From NCBI GenBank assembly GCA_964349455.1, contig CAYGGG010000026.1, positions 1 to 11,545 on the forward strand: a DNA stretch of 11,545 nt, read 5' to 3'. Positions 1 to 4,240 of this stretch are shown here, in pieces. The translations under genes were made by a program, and so were the position numbers. The first letter of the stretch is position 1. Each line of letters starts with the position of its first letter. The stretch is from CSSED10-109M sp964349455. Lineage in GTDB: Bacteria > Bacillota_I > Bacilli_A > RF39 > UBA660. The notes beneath the pieces were generated by a model. That model worked only from the letters and a program-made list of their open reading frames with translations. It did no database searches and had not been told where the DNA came from.

Positions 1-94
1 TTATAATAATATCAGCGGGCACTTGAATAATCTCTTCATCAACCATAATTTCAAACAAATCTTTTGCTTTTTGTTTGATTTTTTTTAATTCCAT
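1..94 (-). CDS. 5' end of an unidentified protein gene (runs off the window)
   Basis: An open frame starts at the ATG at 94-92 and stays open to the window edge, giving about 31 residues beginning MELKKIKQKAKDLF and ending near QVPADIII. A GGTGAG ribosome binding site lies just upstream of the ATG (about 98-103), and a well-formed promoter lies at 110-138, so the start is well supported. The visible part is a Lys-rich amphipathic stretch followed by an acidic segment (VDEE) and a hydrophobic one. I do not recognise the family. It follows rpoZ but has its own promoter, which contains a LexA-like box, so it may be regulated separately from rpoZ. The rest of the gene is needed to name it. Confidence 0.7.
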   Translation of the reverse strand, partial: MELKKIKQKAKDLFEIMVDEEIIQVPADIII

Positions 95-109
95 TTTCTC
101 ACCAACCTA

Positions 110-138
110 ATTATAACAAACAAACGTTCACTTTTCAA
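110..138 (-). promoter_or_regulatory. Sigma-A-type promoter for the partial gene
   Basis: On the minus strand TTGAAA (133-138) and a perfect TATAAT (110-115) are separated by exactly 17 bp. The -10 lies 15 bp before the start codon. The element directly follows the rpoZ terminator. Confidence 0.75.
118..129 (-). promoter_or_regulatory. Possible LexA (SOS)-like operator in the promoter spacer
   Basis: GAACGTTTGTTT on the minus strand lies entirely between the -35 and -10 hexamers. It resembles the Firmicute SOS box (GAACRNRYGTTY within CGAACRNRYGTTYC), with one mismatch in the 12-bp core and both outer bases differing. Its position would allow repression, but the match is imperfect in AT-rich DNA and no LexA gene is in view. 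Confidence 0.25.
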
Positions 139-140
139 TT

Positions 141-167
141 AAAAAAATAAACTATTTCAAGTTTATT
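141..167 (-). terminator. Rho-independent terminator of rpoZ
   Basis: An 8-bp perfect stem (146-153 with 160-167), a 6-nt loop and a run of seven T on the minus strand (147-141). The hairpin includes the rpoZ TAG stop codon. Confidence 0.65.
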
Positions 168-346
168 AATTCATTTGCAATTTCTTCTAAAGCTTTACCA
201 ATATTTTTTTTAGCTTTATAATCATTTTCTTCCATTTGATAATGCTTATAAGTTTCCATTTCCTCAACTCTTTTAATTACAACATTTACTAATAAAAACT
301 TAGAACCAACCCGATTATTTAATTTATCAATTGATGGATATATCAT
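152..346 (-). CDS. rpoZ: DNA-directed RNA polymerase subunit omega
   Basis: A 64-residue protein that matches the Firmicute omega subunit in length and layout. It opens with MIYPSIDKL, has a central VNVVIKRVEEM helix corresponding to the conserved region that contacts beta', and ends with a GKALEEIANELIN helix as in Bacillus RpoZ. Omega is a small non-catalytic subunit that aids assembly and stability of RNA polymerase by clamping the beta' C-terminus. The start has a strong AGGAGAGTGA ribosome binding site (350-360) and a good promoter at 366-394, so the gene can be expressed alone. It lies downstream of deoA rather than in the gmk-rpoZ-coaBC-priA cluster common in Bacilli. Identification rests on recognisable sequence motifs and size. 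Confidence 0.9.
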   Translation of the reverse strand: MIYPSIDKLNNRVGSKFLLVNVVIKRVEEMETYKHYQMEENDYKAKKNIGKALEEIANELINLK

Positions 347-365
347 TTTATCACTCTCCTCTTAT

Positions 366-394
366 ATTATATACTGTTTTATCTTATATTACAA
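366..394 (-). promoter_or_regulatory. Promoter of rpoZ
   Basis: TTGTAA (389-394), 17-bp spacer, TATAAT (366-371) on the minus strand. It fits between the deoA stop codon (399-401) and the rpoZ ribosome binding site. I see no clear terminator for deoA here. Confidence 0.7.
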
Positions 395-398
395 CTAA

Positions 399-1661
399 TC
401 AAATAATTTTTTCAATAATACTCATATGCTTGACACTTTCACCAAACTTAAAACAACTTAGAATTTCTAAAATTGATAAATCTTTTGCATTATAATAAAC
501 CGTTAATAACTTATCACCTTGTTTAACATATTCACCAACTTTATAATGAAAAACAAAACCAACCCCATAATCAATTTGATCTTCAACAAGATATCTGCCA
601 CCACCTAATTTTCTTACCAATTCACCAATTTTATAAGCATCAATTTCTTTAATATAACCTGTTTTTGGACTGGGAATAAATTGTAATTTTGAACTTAATT
701 CAATATTATTAATATTACCATGTTGATTTATAACAATTTTTTCAAACCAAGCTAATCCTTCCTTTTTTTCAATTATTTCCTTGACCATTTCTTCTGCTTT
801 TTTATTTGAAATATTCAGTTTTTCTTTAATTAAAACTGTTGCTAAAACAAGCACTAATCTATATAAATCTTGCTCATATTTACCATTTAAAAAATCAATT
901 GCTTCAGCAACTTCCAAACCATTCCCAACATTATACCCGATTGGCTGGTCCATTTTAGAAATAACACAAACCGTTTTTACTCGGTAATGCTGACCAATCT
1001 TCTTCATCAATCTGCCCAAAAGAAGTGCATCTTTTTTACTTTTTATAAAAGCCCCTTTGCCCACTTTTAAATCAATCACTAAAATCTTTGCTCCACTAGC
1101 AATTTTTTTACTCATCACACTACTAGCAATTAGTGGGATTGAATTTGTCGTAGCCGTAACATCGCGTAATTGATAAATTTTTTTATCAGCTGGCGTAATA
1201 TCTTTTTGACTACTAACAAGACAAACATTAACATCTTGCAAAGCTTTTTTTATTTCGCCTTCATTTAACTCCACCCGAAAACCAGCAATTGACTCTAATT
1301 TATCAATAGTCCCACCAGTGTGTCCTAAACCGCGCCCACTCATTTTTACCATTTTTAAACCCGCAGCCGCAATGATTGGGGCGATAATTAAAGTTGTTTT
1401 ATCACCAACCCCACCCGTTGAATGTTTATCAACCAATAACTCTTTTGAATGAAAACACTCGCCACTTTTAATTAGAGCATCAGTTAAAAAAAATGTTTCA
1501 TTTTCAGTCATTCCATTAATTGTAATTGCCATTAATAAAGCACTCATTTGATAATCCTTAATTTCTTTATCAACATATCCTTTAATTAACCAATTAATTT
1601 CTTTTTTAGTTAAACTTTTTTTTAATCTTTTTTTATCAATTATTTCAATTATATTCATCAT
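399..1661 (-). CDS. deoA: Pyrimidine-nucleoside / thymidine phosphorylase
   Basis: Cytosolic enzyme that splits thymidine, and probably uridine, with phosphate to release the base and (deoxy)ribose-1-phosphate in nucleoside salvage. The 420-residue length fits the family (Bacillus Pdp about 433). The family signature SGRGLGHTGGTIDKLE is at residues 108-123, the phosphate-binding loop KHSTGGVGDKT at 79-89, and the base-binding region LRDVTATTNSIPLIASSVMSKK at about 165-186, with the conserved Arg, Ser and Lys. The NSIPLIASS wording resembles Bacillus-type pyrimidine-nucleoside phosphorylase (Pdp) more than E. coli thymidine phosphorylase, so broad specificity is likely. The frame opens with two adjacent ATGs. 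The AGGTGA ribosome binding site (1663-1668) is only 1 nt from the first and 4 nt from the second, so translation probably starts at 1658. No other deo genes are in view. Confidence 0.95.
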   Translation of the reverse strand: MMNIIEIIDKKRLKKSLTKKEINWLIKGYVDKEIKDYQMSALLMAITINGMTENETFFLTDALIKSGECFHSKELLVDKHSTGGVGDKTTLIIAPIIAAAGLKMVKMSGRGLGHTGGTIDKLESIAGFRVELNEGEIKKALQDVNVCLVSSQKDITPADKKIYQLRDVTATTNSIPLIASSVMSKKIASGAKILVIDLKVGKGAFIKSKKDALLLGRLMKKIGQHYRVKTVCVISKMDQPIGYNVGNGLEVAEAIDFLNGKYEQDLYRLVLVLATVLIKEKLNISNKKAEEMVKEIIEKKEGLAWFEKIVINQHGNINNIELSSKLQFIPSPKTGYIKEIDAYKIGELVRKLGGGRYLVEDQIDYGVGFVFHYKVGEYVKQGDKLLTVYYNAKDLSILEILSCFKFGESVKHMSIIEKII

Positions 1662-1662
1662 A

Positions 1663-1668
1663 TCACCT
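1663..1668 (-). promoter_or_regulatory. deoA ribosome binding site favouring the second ATG
   Basis: AGGTGA on the minus strand sits 1 nt from the ATG at 1661-1659 and 4 nt from the ATG at 1658-1656. The second spacing is more usual, which would drop one Met from the protein. Confidence 0.5.
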
Positions 1669-1674
1669 ATTTAA

Positions 1675-1703
1675 ATTATAGCATAAAAAAAACAAATTAG
1701 AAA
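1675..1703 (-). promoter_or_regulatory. Probable promoter of deoA
   Basis: Perfect TATAAT at 1675-1680 and, 17 bp upstream, a weak -35 TTTCTA (1698-1703) that falls in the loop and arm of the XRE-gene terminator hairpin. The -10 is convincing; the -35 matches consensus at only 3 of 6 positions. Confidence 0.5.
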
Positions 1704-1715
1704 TTTAATTTGTTT
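1685..1715 (-). terminator. Rho-independent terminator of the XRE regulator gene
   Basis: Perfect 10-bp stem (1690-1699 with 1706-1715), 6-nt loop, then a T run on the minus strand through 1685. It overlaps the TAA stop codon (1705-1707) of the regulator gene. Confidence 0.75.
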
Positions 1716-2061
1716 GATACCGCTTCATTATTTTAATACTTCGTTTTGGGTGTTTTAACACTTGATTATACAAATATCGATCTTTTCTTAACTCACTTAA
1801 AAAAGTTAATTCTTCAATTGAAATCGTTACTTTATAAGATTCATTTTTTTCACTAACAACATTATGGTCAAAGCCCAACAAATAATTTGGTGTAACTTCT
1901 AGTTCATTTACTAATTTCAGTAGTTTTTCAACACTAGGAACTCTTTTCCCAATCTCATAACCACAAACTGTTACTTTTGAAACACCAACTAAATCTCCTA
2001 ACTCGGTTTGTGTAAAATTTTTTCTAATTCTTTCTTCTTTTAGCCTTTTTCCAAAAAACAT
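1705..2061 (-). CDS. XRE-family helix-turn-helix transcriptional regulator
   Basis: A 118-residue cytosolic DNA-binding protein. Residues about 5-62 form a typical lambda-repressor/Cro-type HTH: FGKRLKEERIRKNFTQTEL, then GVSKVTVCGYEIGKRVPS (recognition helix) and a LLKLVNELEVTPNYLLG closing helix. The last ~50 residues (NESYKVTISIEELTFLSELRK onward) resemble no sensor domain I know and could be a dimerisation segment. There is no LexA/CI-like protease domain. The ATG has an AGGGGGA ribosome binding site (about 2067-2073). The promoter at 2092-2120 is bracketed by two related 17-bp operator-like sequences, which suggests autoregulation. The target genes are unknown; the S51-like gene upstream ends inside the distal operator and might be functionally linked. 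Confidence 0.88.
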   Translation of the reverse strand: MFFGKRLKEERIRKNFTQTELGDLVGVSKVTVCGYEIGKRVPSVEKLLKLVNELEVTPNYLLGFDHNVVSEKNESYKVTISIEELTFLSELRKDRYLYNQVLKHPKRSIKIMKRYQTN

Positions 2062-2073
2062 AATATTCCCCCT

Positions 2074-2090
2074 AGTTATCTAGATGTTAA
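2074..2090 (-). promoter_or_regulatory. Candidate operator, copy 1 (between -10 and RBS of the XRE gene)
   Basis: On the plus strand AGTTATCTAGATGTTAA. It carries two GTTA boxes 11 bp apart (2075 and 2086) and matches copy 2 at 14 of 17 positions. It lies immediately downstream of the -10, over the expected transcription start. Confidence 0.5.
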
Positions 2091-2091
2091 T

Positions 2092-2120
2092 ATTATATTC
2101 TTGATTAATTAGAAGACCAA
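2092..2120 (-). promoter_or_regulatory. Promoter of the XRE regulator gene
   Basis: Perfect TATAAT at 2092-2097, with TTGGTC at 2115-2120 after a 17-bp spacer on the minus strand. The -10 is strong and the -35 moderate. Candidate operators lie on both sides. Confidence 0.6.
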
Positions 2121-2121
2121 T

Positions 2122-2144
2122 TAAGTTAACTAAAGGTTAACTTA
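2122..2144 (-). promoter_or_regulatory. Candidate operator, copy 2 (palindrome upstream of the XRE promoter)
   Basis: A 9-bp perfect inverted repeat (2122-2130 with 2136-2144, 5-bp spacer) built from two GTTAAC boxes 11 bp apart. Its core 2124-2140 matches the operator at 2074-2090 at 14 of 17 positions. It contains the stop codon of the S51-like gene (2137-2139). As RNA it could form a hairpin but no T run follows, so operator is preferred over terminator. Confidence 0.5.
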
Positions 2145-2772
2145 TCCGATAGATCTTTCCTTTTTCAATTTTTTGATCATCTTCGACAATAATAATACTT
2201 TGATCAGGAATTGCTAATATTTCAATATTATATTTTTTTGCAAATCCTTTTAATTCTAAATCTCTTTTCAATTCTGATTCGTAATGGGGCTCTAGCGTTA
2301 AATCGATTCGATTAAGCCCTAAATAGCTATCAGGTTGATTGAAATCTTGATCTGAAGTAATAATTGCATACTTTGATAAATTAATCGCACCGGCACAAAA
2401 ACCAATCACCAGGCCTTGATGATTTTTTATTTTTAATTCTAAATTATTTTTCTTAATTATTTCAAATTGCGTAATTGGATTACCACCCATTAAAAAATAA
2501 ACAACATTTTCACCCTTCATATCATCCATTTGTTTATTTATATCAATCACTTTATCAAAAAAAACGCCAATTTTTTTAAAACAATTAATAATTGTATTTA
2601 AATAGTTTTCTTCATTACCAAAACCAGGAGCATCAATAAAAACCAATTTACTATTTTTTTTAACATTATTTTTTAAATACTCAGCTGTATATTCATTAAA
2701 CGAACATTGATCAATACTATTTGATGATGAAATATCACCAATTAAATTAGAAAACAATAATGTTTTTTTCAT
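2137..2772 (-). CDS. Peptidase S51 / type 1 glutamine amidotransferase-like protein with Cys nucleophile
   Basis: A 211-residue cytosolic protein with the class I glutamine-amidotransferase-like fold of dipeptidase E (PepE). The nucleophile elbow reads VIGFCAGAINLS at residues 122-133. S51 peptidases have Ser in GxSAGA; here the codon at 2395-2397 is TGT, giving Cys126. The later LEPHYESE (His163) matches the S51 catalytic His region, and FLMGGNP (93-99) matches the conserved GG(N/D) loop before the elbow. Family role: hydrolysis of Asp-X dipeptides, but many Gram-positive relatives are uncharacterised, and a Cys nucleophile could mean amidotransferase- or thiol-type chemistry. The start has a GAGGTG ribosome binding site four bases upstream. 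A TACAAT -10 is present at 2789-2794. Activity is an inference. Confidence 0.8.
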   Translation of the reverse strand: MKKTLLFSNLIGDISSSNSIDQCSFNEYTAEYLKNNVKKNSKLVFIDAPGFGNEENYLNTIINCFKKIGVFFDKVIDINKQMDDMKGENVVYFLMGGNPITQFEIIKKNNLELKIKNHQGLVIGFCAGAINLSKYAIITSDQDFNQPDSYLGLNRIDLTLEPHYESELKRDLELKGFAKKYNIEILAIPDQSIIIVEDDQKIEKGKIYRIS

Positions 2773-2788
2773 AATTCACCTCACCAAT

Positions 2789-2794
2789 ATTGTA
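2789..2794 (-). promoter_or_regulatory. Possible -10 element of the S51-like gene
   Basis: TACAAT on the minus strand, 16 bp before the ATG. The matching -35 position (about 2812-2817, AATTAA) is poor and lies in the loop of the weak terminator-like hairpin, so promoter strength is uncertain. Confidence 0.4.
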
Positions 2795-2798
2795 CCAC

Positions 2799-2826
2799 AA
2801 AAAAAACAAGGTTAATTACTGTTTTT
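2799..2826 (-). terminator. Weak terminator-like hairpin after the nuclease gene (probably the original ssb terminator)
   Basis: On the minus strand AAAAACA (2826-2820) pairs with TGTTTTT (2808-2802) around an 11-nt loop, and T residues run on to 2799. The stem is only 7 bp and AT-rich. The loop includes the TAA that would end the displaced ssb reading frame, the same arrangement as the rpoZ and XRE terminators. Confidence 0.45.
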
Positions 2827-2849
2827 GCTACTTAAAAAAATTACTTTTT
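2820..2849. repeat. 30-bp direct repeat, distal copy (displaced ssb 3' end)
   Basis: Matches 3787-3816 at 29 of 30 positions in the same orientation, offset 967 bp; the one difference is at 2840 (A) versus 3807 (G). Read on the minus strand in the ssb frame it encodes KVIFLSSKN, followed by Ser-Asn-stop. It lies 19 bp beyond the nuclease stop codon. Confidence 0.85.
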
Positions 2850-2868
2850 TACAATCTTATTATATGAA

Positions 2869-3777
2869 CTAAACCATATTATATTCTTTTGTAAATATTC
2901 TATTATCTGAACAATATTGCATTACAAATTGGTTGTTTTTCTTGCAAATAATTATACCGATAGTTTTATCGTGATCTATTCTTTTAATATGTTCGTCTAT
3001 ATAATTTATATATTTGCTTATTTGACCTATATGTTCTGCTTTTAATTCAGTAATTTTTAATTCCACTACAACGTAGCAGTTATAATTTATATTATATAAT
3101 AATAAATCTATAAAATTGTATCTATCCCCAAGTTTTATTTTATATTCATTTTTAATATAAGTAAATCCATCTCCGAGTTCGGTTAGAAAGTTATCTAAAT
3201 CTTCTAGAATTAACTGCTTTAATAATTTTTCAGATACTTCTTTGCAACCATAACTATTCTTAATTAAAATTGGATTTTTTATAAAATCTTCTATATTATT
3301 ATTTGCTTTACTAATTAGTTTTTCTTTTATATTGCTATCTAATCTTTCATATTCATTGTTTTTTATTTTTATTCTTAGCTCGCGAACAGATAAATTTTGC
3401 ACACCTACTATTTTGATATAGTAATAAATTTTTATTTTATCTTCAATCGGTAGTATTTCACAATAATGAGACCAACTTAAATGTTGCGACAATGTCGCAA
3501 CATTTGAAAATAAATGATAAAATTTTAACATCCTAGATAAAGATGTATAAGTGTACCCTTTTCCTAATTCAATAGTTAGTTTTTTTGAATACTCTTTTAT
3601 TATACCTTCTCCATAGCGCTTTCCAGCCTCAGAAAGTAGTTTACCTACATTATAGTATGTATTTAGATCACTTCTATTCTTACTATAATCTTTTGCTCTT
3701 TTATAAGCCTCATTATTTACTAATTCCGTTTTTATTTCATCATAATAATTACCACCTAAAGAAAAAGGACTATTCAT
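2869..3777 (-). CDS. PD-(D/E)XK nuclease, DUF1016 / YhcG family
   Basis: A 302-residue predicted cytosolic nuclease. The N-terminal YhcG-type helical domain covers about residues 12-140, with YYNVGKLLSEAGKRYGEGIIKEYSKKL and the hallmark LSWSHYCEIL at 100-109. The C-terminal PD-(D/E)XK domain is about 178-290: FIDLLLY supplies Asp224, VVVELKI supplies Glu239 and Lys241, and GQ at 251-252 gives the conserved Gln. All expected catalytic residues are present. Family members occur as solitary genes or near restriction systems; their biological role is poorly settled. The ATG at 3777 overlaps the end of ssb by 8 bp (ATGAATAG) and uses the AAGGAAAAGG in the ssb 3' end as its ribosome binding site. 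Isoleucine codons are mostly ATA (21 of 35 by hand count), unlike recG next door, and direct repeats flank it, suggesting lateral arrival. Confidence 0.85.
   Translation of the reverse strand: MNSPFSLGGNYYDEIKTELVNNEAYKRAKDYSKNRSDLNTYYNVGKLLSEAGKRYGEGIIKEYSKKLTIELGKGYTYTSLSRMLKFYHLFSNVATLSQHLSWSHYCEILPIEDKIKIYYYIKIVGVQNLSVRELRIKIKNNEYERLDSNIKEKLISKANNNIEDFIKNPILIKNSYGCKEVSEKLLKQLILEDLDNFLTELGDGFTYIKNEYKIKLGDRYNFIDLLLYNINYNCYVVVELKITELKAEHIGQISKYINYIDEHIKRIDHDKTIGIIICKKNNQFVMQYCSDNRIFTKEYNMV
3479..3505. repeat. Perfect 13-bp-arm palindrome inside the nuclease gene
   Basis: Arms 3479-3491 and 3493-3505 are exact reverse complements around the single base 3492, with core TGTTGCGACA. It is noticeably richer in G+C than the surrounding DNA. 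It encodes the NVATLSQHL segment just before the LSWSHY motif. Confidence 0.85.
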
Positions 3778-4108
3778 CCTTTTCCTTGTTTTTGCTACTT
3801 AAAAAAGTTACTTTTTCTGCTACCACTTCCATTACATACCTTCTTGTTGCATCTTCAGCCTCATAATGACGAGTATTAATTCGTCCTTTAATCCCCAACA
3901 AATCACCCTTTTTAACATACTCTGCAGTGTTTTCAGCAATTCCCTTCCATAGAACACATGAAATAAAATCAGTCTCGTACTCACCATTAGCATTTTTATA
4001 ACTTCTTGGAACAGCTAAGGTAATATTAGTTACTTTATTTCCATTTTCGGTTTCTCTTAATTCTGGATCCTTTACTAAACGTCCAACTAAAACAGTTTGA
4101 TTTAACAT
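3770..4108 (-). CDS. ssb: Single-stranded DNA-binding protein (OB fold only, no acidic tail)
   Basis: A 112-residue SSB that coats single-stranded DNA during replication and repair. The OB fold runs from MLNQTVLVGRLVKDPELR through TNITLAVPR, the ISCVLWKGIAE strand and GDLLGIKGRINTR to YVMEVVAEKVTFLSS. The usual flexible linker and acidic tip (DDDIPF-like) that recruits RecG, PriA, RecQ and others is absent; the protein ends KNKEKDE. I chose the ATG at 4108 because it has a near-perfect AAGGAGG ribosome binding site (4113-4119 region) and a normal SSB N-terminus. A longer frame beginning at 4174 would read through the recG terminator hairpin and add a non-SSB leader. The last codons overlap the nuclease start and lie in the 30-bp repeat region, so the present C-terminus may be a replacement. 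Confidence 0.92.
   Translation of the reverse strand: MLNQTVLVGRLVKDPELRETENGNKVTNITLAVPRSYKNANGEYETDFISCVLWKGIAENTAEYVKKGDLLGIKGRINTRHYEAEDATRRYVMEVVAEKVTFLSSKNKEKDE
3787..3816. repeat. 30-bp direct repeat, proximal copy (within the ssb 3' end)
   Basis: Partner of 2820-2849 (29/30 identical). Here it encodes ssb residues KVTFLSSKN in frame. After the repeat the two copies diverge completely: KEKDE-stop here, SN-stop in the distal copy. Confidence 0.85.
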
Positions 4109-4110
4109 TT

Positions 4111-4120
4111 CTTCCTCCTT
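4111..4120 (-). promoter_or_regulatory. Ribosome binding site fixing the ssb start
   Basis: AAGGAGGAAG on the minus strand, with AGGAGG about 5-6 nt from the ATG at 4108. It decides for the 112-residue SSB over the longer upstream start. Confidence 0.85.
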
Positions 4121-4130
4121 TCTAATTATC

Positions 4131-4159
4131 AATATATAAAAAAAAGAACTGATTAACAA
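4131..4159 (-). promoter_or_regulatory. Promoter of ssb, overlapping the recG terminator
   Basis: TTGTTA (4154-4159), 17-bp spacer, TATATT (4131-4136) on the minus strand. The -35 sits in the loop of the terminator hairpin and the spacer holds its T run. Confidence 0.55.
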
Positions 4160-4171
4160 ATCATTCTTTTT
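4138..4171 (-). terminator. Rho-independent terminator downstream of recG
   Basis: Stem 4141-4154 with 4159-4171 (13 bp with one bulged base), 4-nt loop, then eight T on the minus strand (4145-4138). It lies between recG and ssb and overlaps the ssb promoter. Confidence 0.7.
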
Positions 4172-4196
4172 CAATTTTTATTTTTTTTTTATTATC

Positions 4197-4230
4197 AATT
4201 AATCTTTTTTTTCTACCAAAAAGATTAATT
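4197..4230. repeat. 13-bp inverted repeat just after recG
   Basis: Arms 4197-4209 and 4218-4230 are perfect reverse complements around an 8-nt loop. It starts 11 bp after the recG stop. No T run follows on the minus strand, so it may be a 3'-end stabilising hairpin or the first half of a tandem terminator with 4138-4171. Confidence 0.6.
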
Positions 4231-4240
4231 GTGATTTATT

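Noticed and set aside
399..401. Genetic code 4 (TGA as Trp)
   Set aside because: Tryptophans in the confident genes are TGG, deoA ends properly at TGA at the family's usual length, and no gene needs readthrough.
781..987. Plus-strand open frame of 68 codons
   Set aside because: Lies wholly antisense to the strongly conserved deoA and has no ribosome binding site or recognisable protein features.
2820..3816. Transposon or IS element around the nuclease gene
   Set aside because: No terminal inverted repeats and no transposase; the flanking direct repeat (30 bp) is long for a simple IS target duplication and part of it is ssb coding sequence.
3585..3866. Plus-strand open frame of 93 codons
   Set aside because: Antisense to the nuclease and ssb genes; the Leu/Tyr/Phe-rich translation is a by-product of A-rich minus-strand codons.
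4109..4174. Longer N-terminus of ssb starting at 4174
   Set aside because: The extension is the recG terminator hairpin and ssb promoter translated by chance; the internal ATG has the ribosome binding site and the normal SSB start.
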